Positions 42,989 through 50,163 are shown, numbered from the stretch's first letter. The stretch is 64,000 nt of DNA from Neorhodopirellula pilleata (GCF_007859915.1 NZ_SJPM01000014.1:64867-128866), one strand, 5' to 3'. A program made the numbers and translations. The notes: a model not told the origin generated them from the letters alone.

Positions 42989-43513
42989 TCACTCCGGTTG
43001 CTCGCCACGACTGAGACGGTCAACGCGTTTGAGGATCCAGGGAAAGCGGTGTGGACCGTGCATCGCGGCGATGTTGCTGGCGGCCTCTGCGGTCGGAATG
43101 CCGATGGAGGTGATGTAGAGCGGGCGATTGCTGCCGCCACGGCAGAGTTCGTGTGTGTGATCAGATCCCTTGAACGGATTCTTTGCGACTCCAATCACAG
43201 GAACTTGCTGGTTCACTGCGTCGTAGAGATATTTGCCGAGACCAGGATGTTTCTGATCGCTGAGCCAAACATAGCCGTCGATCACGATGCAGGTCGGCGA
43301 CCTTGGCAGCACCGCCAATACCGCTTCGATGCACGGCAGTTCCCGCAGGTAAAACCGACCAGGTTGGTAGTCGCGGACATTCGAGAGATTCACGACATGC
43401 TCGGACCCGGAAGCGATATCACTCCAGTCGTTGATGACAACGCAGGCAGCGATCGCTTTCGTTGGATCCGTTTCGGATTCGGTGTAGCCGACGTCGATGC
43501 AGGCGATGGTCAT
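42989..43513 (-). CDS. nfi: endonuclease V
   Basis: 174 residues. Family signatures are IACIDVGYT (first catalytic Asp), CIVIDGYVWLS (second Asp) and HPGLGKYL with PVIGVAKNPFKG. Slightly short. Endonuclease V nicks DNA or RNA next to inosine; bacterial enzymes act mostly on DNA, others on RNA. Convergent with the GNAT remnant. Confidence 0.88.
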   Translation of the reverse strand: MTIACIDVGYTESETDPTKAIAACVVINDWSDIASGSEHVVNLSNVRDYQPGRFYLRELPCIEAVLAVLPRSPTCIVIDGYVWLSDQKHPGLGKYLYDAVNQQVPVIGVAKNPFKGSDHTHELCRGGSNRPLYITSIGIPTAEAASNIAAMHGPHRFPWILKRVDRLSRGEQPE

Positions 43514-43535
43514 GGTTGATTGGCGATGGTTGGGT

Positions 43536-44249
43536 TCATGCTTGGTTCTTAGTCAGGATCACGACTCTCGCGTCCACATTGAGAACCTGTGTGCCGCATT
43601 CAAGTTCCGCGAAAGGTTCCGGCCAGTGTGAATGCCCCCTGACAACAAGCGTGTTTTCCCCAGTGGATTGCTCGAAGACTTCTCGGATTCGTGGTGATCC
43701 TCGGAAGCCACTGACTGGAGCGTCCGGTCCTTCGTGCATGATTGTGATCCCTGGATTCTCGCACAAGAGCATGCCGAGTGTCTCGACATAGTCGTCTTCG
43801 GTTCGTCGCCAAGGACGTCTTGGATTACCCGGGATTCCGCTCAGTCCGGCGATTGCGACGCCGCCGATCGTCACGTGGTCGTTGTCTAGGAAGTGGATCG
43901 GGCCAGTGAATCTTGGCCGGTTCGCACCGCCTGCGAACGTGTCGTGGTTGCCGGCGACTCCGGCAACCCAGTCGAACTCAGCGGCGAACGCGTCCCAGAC
44001 GGGCCGTACGTCGCCTGAGCCGCCGCGTTTGTCGAGCGCCGGGACGGTGTAGAAATCACCGGCAAGCAAAACACCGATGTCTCCCTTCGGCAGGCCCAGA
44101 CTGGGAAGTACTTCCGCTCGTAGCATGGCCGGAACGACTTCCCCTAGAAGCCGCAGCGGCTGTCCGCCAGCGGACTCGAACGTCTCGCGCCCTTGCAGGT
44201 CGGCGGTGACGATGACCTGTTTTATGTTTGTTGTCTGTGGCTTTTCCAA
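43536..44249 (-). CDS. calcineurin-like metallophosphoesterase 2
   Basis: 237 residues. Motifs: IVTADLQG, VLLAGDFY (GD), VAGNHDTFAG (GNHD), ITIMHEGPD and RGHSHW (GHSH). Different from the enzyme at 42236. It shares a strand with endonuclease V (22 bp apart) and follows the Ro60 remnant on the same strand. Substrate unknown. Confidence 0.85.
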   Translation of the reverse strand: MEKPQTTNIKQVIVTADLQGRETFESAGGQPLRLLGEVVPAMLRAEVLPSLGLPKGDIGVLLAGDFYTVPALDKRGGSGDVRPVWDAFAAEFDWVAGVAGNHDTFAGGANRPRFTGPIHFLDNDHVTIGGVAIAGLSGIPGNPRRPWRRTEDDYVETLGMLLCENPGITIMHEGPDAPVSGFRGSPRIREVFEQSTGENTLVVRGHSHWPEPFAELECGTQVLNVDARVVILTKNQA

Positions 44250-44286
44250 TTAACCAATCCCCACTTGGCTTCCGAGTATCAAAAAA

Positions 44287-44324
44287 CAACACCCGCGAGC
44301 TGGAAAGCCAACCCGCGGGTGCTC
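44287..44324. terminator. hairpin terminator
   Basis: CACCCGCG and CGCGGGTG form a stem around GAGCTGGAAAGCCAAC, preceded by an A run. It lies downstream of the Ro60 remnant, in the place of the terminator at 3750. Confidence 0.6.
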
Positions 44325-44380
44325 GTATTCGCAACGTAGGCTTTCAGCCTGCGAATGGCAAGCTGGAAGCTGATTCCACT

Positions 44381-45400
44381 TTACAACTCGACGGATTCGA
44401 CTTCGCGGACGAAGCGGGATGCGTCGTTTTCTAGGAACGAGCTGACGACGTTGAACACGGCGTCACTGAAGCCGCCGATGTTCAGGATGTCGTTTCGCTC
44501 GGGTGCCTGGCTGGTTCCGTACGGTTGGATGTCAATGCAGACCAGCTTTGGATCGGCAATGCCGTGTCCGCGCTGGATCTGCTTGAACATCTCCCACTGC
44601 GTCATCACTCCGGTTGAACCGTTTTGGCCGTAGCTGTAGGCGCGTCCGTTCGTGATCCAGCTTTCGTTGTCGCTTACCAGCACGATGCCGGCAAAGGCTT
44701 GCTTCGCGTATCGTGTGTTGGCTTCGACAAATGGCAACGAGCAGTCTGTTCCTCCGCCTCCGTACTTCGACAAGCGTGCTGACAGTGACAGGATCGAATC
44801 GCTTGGATCGACCTTGACCTTGTAAGCTTGCGTATCGAATGGAATCACGACGCTGTCTGGGGTGCGACGCAGGATCGCTGCTGCGAACAGTGCCGCAACA
44901 TCGACGCATCGCAGCTTCGACGTTCCGCCCCGACCTCGGTTTCCCGTGACTGGGCATCCCATCGAACCTGACGTGTCGAGTCCGATGATGACTGGTCCAG
45001 GTAGCGTTGGCACGTTTCCGCACGCGATCTCGGCAGCGTCATGCAACGCCGTCTTGATCTTGCTCGGAACCTCGTTCGATGCGTTCATGTAAGCCGCCAG
45101 GAACTGGTACGGGAACTGACGGCTGCGAGCGATCGCGTCGCGGTCCGCCAATTGGCCGGCCACGTAGTCGATCATCGCGTTGTCGGTTCCTGCGAATCCC
45201 AAGATTCCAGGCTTCTTGAACACGTCATGACGCAATAGCGTGTTGAGGTTCATTCGTAGTGCTTGCGGTCCCATCTGTCGGGCGATCGCCTTCCAAACGA
45301 GCGGTCCCTTGACGTAGTCACCTTTGGCGATGTCTTCGCCAGCGATCCTGGCCGCAACGGTCGTCACGGTTTTGGATCGAGATTCGGTTGTGGTTTTCAT
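44381..45400 (-). pseudogene. Ro60 remnant fused to the small Y RNA-cluster protein
   Basis: 339 residues from the ATG at 45400. Residues 1-29 or so equal the start of the small gene at 5867 (KTTTESRSKTVTTVAARIAG). The rest equals Ro60 from about its residue 245 (GPLVWKAIARQMGP) to the end, including the MIDAS DTSGSM. A deletion with ends in the two genes therefore joined them in frame, removing the N-terminal half of the TROVE domain, Y RNAs A and B and most of the small gene. Remaining identity to Ro60 is very high, so the event is young or the frame is still selected. Could be expressed as a VWA-only protein. Confidence 0.85.
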
Positions 45401-45544
45401 GTTTCCGTAATCGTTGAAAGATTGAATTGTGCATGTGTGTTCTCCGCTGGACCGCGAGCTTGGATTACTCGCGGCCGGTCGTAATGGCGAAACAGGAATG
45501 TAAAACACGCATAGTTCAGTCTCTCGAGACAATTGTGGAAAACG

Positions 45545-45678
45545 CGACTAACGAAGTGGTTGATCAGAAACGTTTCGATGCTCTATCCAATTGAGCTACG
45601 GCACTGCTTGGCAATGCCGGCGGGGGTTCGAACCCGCAACCTCCGAATCAAGATGTATTCCGATGCGGCAGTTAGTCG
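45545..45678 (-). ncRNA. Y RNA-like gene C2
   Basis: Copy of gene C: ends CGACTAAC/GTTAGTCG, box CGGAATACATC, T arm GGGTTCGAACCCC, capped acceptor-like stem (CGGCATT with AGTGCCG), D arm GTAGCTCAATTGGATAGAGC. Confidence 0.75.
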
Positions 45679-45686
45679 TGTACGGG

Positions 45687-45744
45687 TGTGGGATAAGCTT
45701 CCAGCTTGTCGACTGCTTGATGACAGGCAGGATGCCTATCCCAC
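45687..45744. repeat. palindromic spacer repeat, third copy
   Basis: Same hairpin as 5649 and 6527, between Y RNA-like genes C2 and D2. Confidence 0.7.
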
Positions 45745-45763
45745 GGGTTGTTGTGTGTAAAAA

Positions 45764-45895
45764 CGATTGACGAAGTTTGTTAATCAGACATTTCGATGCT
45801 CTACCAACTGAGCTACGAAGCGAACACAAGGTTCACATCGGTGGGACTTGAACCCACGACACTCGCATGATGTAGTCCAATCAGGCAGTCAATCG
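45764..45895 (-). ncRNA. Y RNA-like gene D2
   Basis: Copy of gene D: ends CGATTGAC/GTCAATCG now fully complementary, T arm GGGTTCAAGTCCC, D arm GTAGCTCAGTTGGTAGAGC, T run after the 3' arm. Confidence 0.75.
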
Positions 45896-45903
45896 TGTAT
45901 TGG

Positions 45904-46023
45904 TGGCGACGAAGTAATGACTCAGACCACTAGCGTGTAGGAATCGAACCTACCGATCGTGTTGCCGCGATCCCCAGACTCACTGGACGCAATCATGGAT
46001 GGATTCCAAGCCGGCAGTCGCCA
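45904..46023 (-). ncRNA. Y RNA-like gene G with an unpermuted tRNA-like part
   Basis: The ends TGGCGAC and GTCGCCA pair, with box TTGGAATCCATC and TACTTCGTCG. The interior holds in normal order a small hairpin (CCAGTGAGTCTGG), a GATCG/CGATC hairpin and a T arm (GTAGG/CCTAC), closed by GCGT/ACGC. No locus 1 copy. Confidence 0.6.
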
Positions 46024-46032
46024 TGTTTTGTA

Positions 46033-46216
46033 AAAGTCCAACGAAGTTGTTTGCCGAGAAAACCGCTCTTATCGACAGCAATGCCATCGACAGTGGGCAC
46101 ACGACGACGATTCTCATGGAGATTCATCGACGCTCACGCTGCTTCCGGTCGCCCGGAAGCTCGATACCTTAGGGTCCTCATAGTTAGGATGTATTCCCAG
46201 CAGGCAGTTGAACTTT
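46033..46216 (-). ncRNA. Y RNA-like gene H with a large non-tRNA module
   Basis: Ten-bp terminal pairing (AAAGTTCAAC with GTTGGACTTT), box GGGAATACATCC and AACTTCGTTGG. The interior, about 120 nt, contains GCTTCCGG-GCGA-CCGGAAGC, a perfect GNRA-capped stem, and other hairpins but no T or D arm. No locus 1 copy. Confidence 0.55.
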
Positions 46217-46326
46217 GTGTTGTGATCGGCCATCCGCTCATTTCGTTCGTCGTCTTGAACGTCTCACGACTCAAGACTCATTCCTCAAGACTCATTCCCT
46301 AAAAGTAGTCGTCGCGATTGACGCCA

Positions 46327-46530
46327 TCACAGACGCCCCGGTCGTAGGCAACAACGCTTGAACCGCTGACCGCTGCCACATGGGCATAGGTCGTTGCGAC
46401 CGAGCTTTTCCTCGAGTTGTTTGCCTCGGATGATTCGGACTCCGCGTTTGACTTTCGTTTCTGACGGGTAGCCTTTACGACGTTTGCTCATTGGCTCGAA
46501 AGCATTGTGCGTTGTCGTCGTCATATTCAT
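46327..46530 (-). CDS. small SEC-C motif protein
   Basis: Up to 67 residues; an internal ATG at 46491 is an alternative start. The C-terminus is the zinc-binding SEC-C motif (GRNDLCPCGSGQRFKRCC), preceded by a basic segment. SEC-C tails occur on SecA and many small proteins. It lies between Y RNAs H and F2; locus 1 lacks it. Confidence 0.8.
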   Translation of the reverse strand: MNMTTTTHNAFEPMSKRRKGYPSETKVKRGVRIIRGKQLEEKLGRNDLCPCGSGQRFKRCCLRPGRL

Positions 46531-46585
46531 GTTCGTATCGCATTAGTCTGCTCCAGCTAAGTTTGAAAGTGGTGGATTGTGCAAA

Positions 46586-46658
46586 GACTGATCGGCGAAG
46601 GGACAACTCAGATGTTTCACATTTTCAAGATGTAATCCGAATCTGCAGTCGATCAGTC
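46586..46658 (-). ncRNA. minimal Y RNA-like gene F2
   Basis: GACTGATCG pairs perfectly with CGATCAGTC. Box CGGATTACATC and CCTTCGC. Same short plan and place (beside tRNA-Cys) as gene F at 7013, although most bases of the arms changed in a compensated way. Confidence 0.65.
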
Positions 46659-46662
46659 AGAA

Positions 46663-46730
46663 ACGCCGGTGGGAGTCGAACCCACTTCGACCGGGTTGCA
46701 GCCGGTTGCCTGGCCATCTGGCTCCAGCGT
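46663..46730 (-). tRNA. tRNA-Cys(GCA), locus 2
   Basis: Acceptor ACGCTGG/CCGGCGT, loop CTGCAAC. Nearly identical to 7091. Confidence 0.88.
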
Positions 46731-46762
46731 CATGAGTCACCGCCGGGTAGGCGGCGACCGTG

Positions 46763-47143
46763 TTACTTGTCCTTTTCGCTATCGTTCAGATCAATGATCT
46801 TGAACGTTACCTCAGTGACTTCCTTGACGACGTGTGGCGTGATTGAGACGCCTTCGTCACTCTCGTTCAGAACGATGCGCGGGGTCGATGGCTCGAACCG
46901 CAAATCGTCGATGTAGTTCGCCGTGTGGAAATCGTCTATTGGACGCAGCAGGTCGTCGCCGCTTCGAGACATCAGCGAGCCGATGTCGTCAGTGCTTCTA
47001 ATGCAAGCTCGTCCGACGTCGTCGACGCTGTTGACTCCGATTCGGGCAACATCGTCGGCACATCGACCGAACATTCCCAGCACTGCGAGCAATCCGGCAC
47101 CAGCACCGTGGGCCAATGCGTTGTCATTGTCGTTCTTCATCAT
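46763..47143 (-). CDS. uncharacterised protein, locus 2 cargo
   Basis: 126 residues; AAAGGAGG precedes the ATG pair. An N-terminal Gly/Ala-rich hydrophobic stretch (GAGAGLLAVLGMFGRCADDV) is followed by repeated DD-containing helices (VDDVGRACIRSTDDIGSLMSRSGDDLLRPIDD), then a beta-rich part (VVKEVTEVTFKIIDL). No family recognised. It takes the place of the HD-like gene of locus 1. Confidence 0.65.
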   Translation of the reverse strand: MMKNDNDNALAHGAGAGLLAVLGMFGRCADDVARIGVNSVDDVGRACIRSTDDIGSLMSRSGDDLLRPIDDFHTANYIDDLRFEPSTPRIVLNESDEGVSITPHVVKEVTEVTFKIIDLNDSEKDK

Positions 47144-47175
47144 CGGCCTCCTTTCATCGTGGCGTCGTGTTAAGT

Positions 47176-47247
47176 GCTCTCGCCAGGAATTGAACCTGGT
47201 CTACGACCTTCGCAAAGTCGCGTGCGAATCCGGCACACTCCGAGAAC
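47176..47247 (-). tRNA. tRNA-Arg(GCG), locus 2
   Basis: Same as 7894 except the T loop (TTCAATT). Acceptor GTTCTCG/CGAGAGC, loop TTGCGAA. Confidence 0.82.
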
Positions 47248-47256
47248 ATTTTGAGT

Positions 47257-47327
47257 AACCCGCCCAGGAATCGAACCTGGTCCGACAGTTTCGAAGACTG
47301 TCATGCTCTCCGGCACACCCGCGAGTC
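47257..47327 (-). tRNA. tRNA-Arg(UCG), locus 2
   Basis: Acceptor GACTCGC/GCGGGTT, anticodon stem ACAGT/ACTGT with normal loop CTTCGAA (U33 present). Homologue of 9249. Confidence 0.84.
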
Positions 47328-47359
47328 ATTTGGTTGTTTTCTTCATTCATAGTCACAAG

Positions 47360-47434
47360 AGCCGACGACTGGGTTCGCACCAGCATGAGCCGCTTTACAA
47401 GAGCGGTGCCTTTCTGCATCGAGCCACATCGGCT
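47360..47434 (-). tRNA. tRNA-Thr(UGU) with unusual D and T loops
   Basis: Acceptor AGCCGAT/GTCGGCT, anticodon stem CCGCT/AGCGG with loop CTTGTAA. The T loop is TGCGAAC and the D loop (CGATGCAGAA) lacks GG. Confidence 0.75.
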
Positions 47435-47451
47435 TGGATTGTCGCATCAGT

Positions 47452-47528
47452 AGCCCGACCAGGAATCGAACCCGGAACTTCTGGTTAGAAGCCAGAGATG
47501 ATTTCCGTTTCACCATCGAGCCAGGACT
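47452..47528 (-). tRNA. tRNA-Arg(UCU), locus 2
   Basis: Acceptor AGTCCTG/TCGGGCT, anticodon stem TCTGG/CCAGA with loop CTTCTAA. Better paired than the copy at 10342. Confidence 0.75.
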
Positions 47529-47613
47529 AGCGGGTTAGCATTTAGCTTTTTAGCCTTTAGCATTCAGTGTCTTGCTAGTCGCTAGTTCGCTAGCGACTAA
47601 TTCGCCAATCAAA
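47527..47613. repeat. GTTAGC-family hairpin
   Basis: GGTTAGCATTTAGC and following units face GCTAGTTCGCTAGCGACTAA. Counterpart of 10420. Confidence 0.65.
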
Positions 47614-47616
47614 AGC

Positions 47617-47701
47617 GGAAGGCGAGGGAGTCGAACCCTCATCACCCGAAGGTGGCACGCGTTAGCAGTGCGGCCCGGCAAACCGTATCCGGCTGCCTTC
47701 C
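47617..47701 (-). tRNA. tRNA-Ser(GCU), locus 2
   Basis: Sequence essentially identical to 10508: acceptor GGAAGGC/GCCTTCC, loop CTGCTAA, long variable arm. Confidence 0.88.
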
Positions 47702-47719
47702 GTAAACAAGAAATTGAAT

Positions 47720-47790
47720 GGACCGAAAGGGAATCGAACCCTTCCACCGACTTTGCAAAAGTCAGTCGCCTCCTTGGAACATGCCAGCCC
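47720..47790 (-). tRNA. tRNA-Ala(UGC) copy 1, locus 2
   Basis: Acceptor GGGCTGG/TCGGTCC with G3-U70, anticodon stem TGACT/AGTCG with loop TTTGCAA. Confidence 0.83.
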
Positions 47791-47806
47791 ATTTGTTTTC
47801 ATTAAA

Positions 47807-47876
47807 GGTCCGTCCGGGAATTGAACCCGGTCTTCGTCCATACCACAGACGCGTGCTGCCGCAACACTTACAGACC
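47807..47876 (-). tRNA. tRNA-Thr(GGU)
   Basis: Acceptor GGTCTGT/ACGGACC, D stem GTGT/GCAC, anticodon stem CGTCT/GGACG with loop GTGGTAT, T arm CCGGG/CCCGG. No counterpart in locus 1. Confidence 0.84.
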
Positions 47877-47889
47877 TTGTCATTTAAGT

Positions 47890-47961
47890 GATCACGGATG
47901 GAATCGAACCATCGGTCTCCTGCTTGTCACGCAGGCGTCTTAGCCGCTGGACCACGCGATC
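47890..47961 (-). tRNA. tRNA-Val(GAC), locus 2
   Basis: As 10837: acceptor GATCGCG/CGTGATC, loop GTGACAA. Confidence 0.88.
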
Positions 47962-47966
47962 GTTGA

Positions 47967-48045
47967 AGAAGCGATTAGCTATTGGCGTTTAGCGATTTGC
48001 TTCTTTAGTCTGGGCTAACAGCTAAAAGCCATTTGCTAACAGCTC
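47967..48045. repeat. GTTAGC-family hairpin without gene
   Basis: Occupies the same place (between Val(GAC) and Met) that in locus 1 holds the four-helix-bundle gene within GTTAGC arms. Confidence 0.7.
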
Positions 48046-48052
48046 TTTCAGT

Positions 48053-48119
48053 AGCGGGTTCGGGGGTCGCACCCGACGGTCCAGGCTTATGAGGCCCGGA
48101 TGAGCCTGGCTCACCCGCA
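48053..48119 (-). tRNA. tRNA-Met-like (CAU), locus 2
   Basis: As 11356: minimal D arm GAGCCAGGCTC, loop CTCATAA, T loop TGCGACC. Acceptor GCGGGT/ACCCGC, U-U at the first pair. Confidence 0.7.
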
Positions 48120-48125
48120 TCGAGG

Positions 48126-48197
48126 GAGTTGTGAGTCATGAGCAATGAGTCCTGAGAATCCTTTCGCGACTCAAGACTCACTGCTCACGTCTCAAGC
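48126..48197. repeat. GAGTCTTGA-family hairpin
   Basis: GTTGTGAGTCATGAGCAATG and following units face ACTCAAGACTCACTGCTCAC. Confidence 0.6.
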
Positions 48198-48200
48198 AGT

Positions 48201-48271
48201 GCTGAGGGCGGGAGTCGAACCCGCAAGCACTTGTTCCTAAGACAAGCGGCTCGCCGTTGGCCTACCTCAGC
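48201..48271 (-). tRNA. tRNA-Leu(UAG), locus 2
   Basis: Acceptor GCTGAGG/CCTCAGC, loop CTTAGGA, short variable region. As 11634. Confidence 0.82.
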
Positions 48272-48284
48272 GTTTGCGTAAAGT

Positions 48285-48354
48285 GGAGCACCGGGGAATC
48301 GAACCCCGATTTTCTGCGTGCAAAACAGACGTCTTCCCGTTGGACGAGCGCCCC
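48285..48354 (-). tRNA. tRNA-Ala(UGC) copy 2, locus 2
   Basis: Identical in plan to 11718: acceptor GGGGCGC/GTGCTCC with G3-U70, loop TTTGCAC. Confidence 0.85.
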
Positions 48355-48360
48355 ATTAAT

Positions 48361-48440
48361 GAAGTTAGAAATGTTAAGAGTGAAGAGTGAAAATGGTTCG
48401 CGTCGGATGTTTCAAACTTCACCCTTCACTCTTCAGACTT
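48361..48440. repeat. GAAGTTTGAAG-family hairpin
   Basis: GAAGTTAGAAATGTTAAGAG units face CACCCTTCACTCTTCAGAC, between Ala and the Leu-like gene. Confidence 0.65.
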
Positions 48441-48448
48441 CTGTTGAT

Positions 48449-48538
48449 GCCCAGAGCAGGAGTCGAACCTGCAAACACTCGGGTTACTGAGTTCATTGCC
48501 CAATGGGCTCGCCGCTCTGCCGGTTGGCGTATCTAGGC
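48449..48538 (-). tRNA. tRNA-Leu(UAA)-like gene with inserted segment
   Basis: Acceptor, D arm and T arm match 11808, but about 20 nt (GAGCCCATTGGGCAATGAA) is inserted before the anticodon arm, which itself lost 3 nt (CTCAGTAACCCGAG). The insert can form CATTG/CAATG. Probably not a decoding tRNA. Confidence 0.55.
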
Positions 48539-48603
48539 GTTGATTGCTGGTGCCGTTGGGAAGGACGCGACCGACCGCGTCCTTCCCAACGGCTGCCAAC
48601 GTG

Positions 48604-48873
48604 CTACGCATGTAGCCTCGGAGAACTGTCCCCCGTCGACTTGCGATGGTTCTTGATCGCTTTGTGCGAATCAGGAAGCTGGTCGTCTTCGACGATCAGA
48701 TCGCCGACGCACTCGACCACCCAGCCATCGACCCAACCGACCTTGTCGTCTCGGAGCCTCAGCACGCGGCCGACCTTCGCAAACTCTTGCGGGATGTACG
48801 ATGTCGTTTGCACTGATCCGCCAGTGATGCGGCGTCTCATCGCACACTGCACGTACTTCACATTTCTGGACAT
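48604..48873 (-). CDS. small array protein, locus 2 copy
   Basis: 89 residues, differing from the protein at 11944 at a handful of positions (for example DDKVGWVD, VEDDQLPD, HKAIKNH). Start with GGAGAACGACG upstream. Same place between Leu(UAA) and Val(UAC). Function unknown. Confidence 0.75.
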   Translation of the reverse strand: MSRNVKYVQCAMRRRITGGSVQTTSYIPQEFAKVGRVLRLRDDKVGWVDGWVVECVGDLIVEDDQLPDSHKAIKNHRKSTGDSSPRLHA

Positions 48874-48924
48874 CGTCGTTCTCCGTGGTAAGTTGCGGGG
48901 CAGCGTCACCGCGACGCTGGCAGT

Positions 48925-48995
48925 AGTCCCGGATGGAATCGAACCATCGTTTCCTGCGTGTAAAACAGGTGTCGTCGCCGTTGGACCACAGGACC
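48925..48995 (-). tRNA. tRNA-Val(UAC), locus 2
   Basis: Acceptor GGTCCTG/CGGGACT, loop TTTACAC. As 12265. Confidence 0.86.
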
Positions 48996-49004
48996 TAAAA
49001 AAGC

Positions 49005-49074
49005 ACGTCCCCAAGGATTTGAACCCTGACTAACTGGTTTGGAATCAGCAGTGCTACCGTTACACCAGAGACGT
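49005..49074 (-). tRNA. tRNA-Trp(CCA), locus 2
   Basis: Acceptor ACGTCTC/GGGACGT, loop TTCCAAA. As 12781. Confidence 0.86.
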
Positions 49075-49094
49075 GTGTGTCTTTTCAAACAAGT

Positions 49095-49178
49095 GGGAAC
49101 GCAAGGAATCGAACCTCTCGCCGACCGCCACACAATTAAAGGCAGAAGATTTACAGTCTCCCGTGTGGAAACGCTCCC
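49095..49178 (-). tRNA. tRNA-Tyr(GUA), locus 2
   Basis: Identical body to 12860, including the CCACAC/GTGTGG alternative pairing and short D region. Confidence 0.75.
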
Positions 49179-49197
49179 AGGAATTGGTCGAATTAGC

Positions 49198-49280
49198 GGA
49201 AGCCGTGGGACTCGAACCCACAACGGTGATTAGCCGCAGCTGTTTTCAAGACAGTGTCCTCATCCGGCCGGGTGACTTCC
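49198..49280 (-). tRNA. tRNA-Ser(UGA), locus 2
   Basis: As 12957: acceptor GGAAGTC/GGCTTCC, loop CTTGAAA, long variable arm. Confidence 0.86.
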
Positions 49281-49282
49281 GA

Positions 49283-49373
49283 GAGCTAGCGAGTTAGCTG
49301 TTAGCGATTTAGCTTGTTAGATACGAACTAGGGCGATTTCCTAATCCGCTAAACAGCTAATTGCTAACCTGCT
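49283..49373. repeat. GTTAGC-family hairpin
   Basis: GAGTTAGCTGTTAGCGATT and more units face CTAATCCGCTAAACAGC and more units. Confidence 0.65.
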
Positions 49374-49381
49374 ACGCCAAT

Positions 49382-49455
49382 GACGTGAACGGGAATCGAA
49401 CCCGCGGACTCCTGGTTGAAAACCAGACGATTCTGCCAACAGAATCTACCACGCC
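49382..49455 (-). tRNA. tRNA-Glu(UUC), locus 2
   Basis: Acceptor GGCGTGG/TCACGTC, 7-bp D arm (GATTCTG/CAGAATC, loop TTGG), loop TTTTCAA, intact T stem GCGGG/CCCGT. Confidence 0.82.
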
Positions 49456-49459
49456 AAAA

Positions 49460-49535
49460 TAGTTGATAGCCTGTAGTCCTTAGTCCGTAGAAATCATTCC
49501 GACCTACAGACTAAAGACTATTACCTACGGACTAT
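49460..49535. repeat. TAGTCC-family hairpin
   Basis: GTAGTCCTTAGTCCGTAG faces CTACAGACTAAAGACTA and CTACGGACTATC. A fourth hairpin family built from tandem TAGTC units, seen once. Confidence 0.65.
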
Positions 49536-49541
49536 CGAAGT

Positions 49542-49612
49542 ACCGCATAGGAGTTTCGATCTCCTTCCTGTTACCTGAGAAGCAACCGACCTAGCCAGTA
49601 GTCGAATGCGGC
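49542..49612 (-). tRNA. tRNA-Glu(CUC)
   Basis: Acceptor GCCGCAT/ATGCGGT, D stem GACT/GGTC, anticodon stem GTTGC/GTAAC with loop TTCTCAG, T arm AGGAG/CTCCT with unusual loop ATCGAAA. No locus 1 copy. Confidence 0.75.
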
Positions 49613-49624
49613 GATCTAGAAAGC

Positions 49625-49696
49625 GATGGCAACGGGAGTCGAACCCGCAGCGACTTGATAGACAATCAAGCTTCCTTCCCAGAGGAACTTGCCACC
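49625..49696 (-). tRNA. tRNA-Asp(GUC), locus 2
   Basis: As 13219: acceptor GGTGGCA/TGCCATC, loop TTGTCTA. Confidence 0.86.
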
Positions 49697-49711
49697 GAAA
49701 ATGTTCACAGG

Positions 49712-49784
49712 GTGACCGATCGGAATTGAACCGATATGGACTTCGTTCACAGCGAAGTTCCTGAAACCAATACAGGACGGCCAC
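49712..49784 (-). tRNA. tRNA-His(GUG), locus 2
   Basis: Acceptor GTGGCCG/CGGTCAC, C73, 6-bp anticodon stem ACTTCG/CGAAGT with loop CTGTGAA. G-1 not encoded. Confidence 0.84.
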
Positions 49785-49787
49785 AGC

Positions 49788-49860
49788 TCCATAGGCTGGA
49801 ATCGAACCAGCGGCAAACTGATTAACAGTCAGTCCGAGCCACCAGCGGCTCCCCCATGGA
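49788..49860 (-). tRNA. tRNA-Asn(GUU), different body
   Basis: Acceptor TCCATGG/CTATGGA, 5-bp D stem GAGCC/GGCTC, anticodon stem ACTGA/TCAGT with loop CTGTTAA, T arm GCTGG/CCAGC. Not homologous in body to the Asn gene at 13755. Confidence 0.84.
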
Positions 49861-49877
49861 TTACTGATTTAAACAAC

Positions 49878-49967
49878 ACCGGAGATTGGAATCGAACCAA
49901 TGGACGACCCCCTCGGCGGTAAACACTGCCAGAATCGGGTGCAGCGACCAGCAACTGCTACTCCGGC
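49878..49967 (-). tRNA. tRNA-Gln-like gene with rebuilt anticodon arm
   Basis: Acceptor GCCGGAG/CTCCGGT, D arm and T arm equal those of 13382, but the 17-nt anticodon arm is replaced by about 33 nt (CCCGATTCTGGCAGTG and on) that can form GGC/GCC and CCC/GGG stems. Probably non-decoding. Confidence 0.5.
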
Positions 49968-49987
49968 GTACATCAAACTTGCAAAGC

Positions 49988-50054
49988 ACTCCGTCCGGGA
50001 ATTGAACCCGACCTGCGAGCTTCAAAGGCTCACGTCGCGACTACGCGCCGGAGA
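49988..50054 (-). tRNA. tRNA-Gln(UUG), locus 2
   Basis: As 13479: loop CTTTGAA, short D arm CGCG-TAGT-CGCG. Confidence 0.72.
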
Positions 50055-50079
50055 GAGTATTTTCAAAACCAATCAAAGA

Positions 50080-50150
50080 GTGTCCTGCGGGAGTCGAACC
50101 CACCTAGCCGGATTGGAAGTCCGGGACCTTTGCCGCTCGGCCAAGGACAC
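50080..50150 (-). tRNA. tRNA-Gly(UCC), locus 2
   Basis: Acceptor GTGTCCT/AGGACAC, loop CTTCCAA. As 13568. Confidence 0.86.
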
Positions 50151-50163
50151 GTGAATCTGCAGA

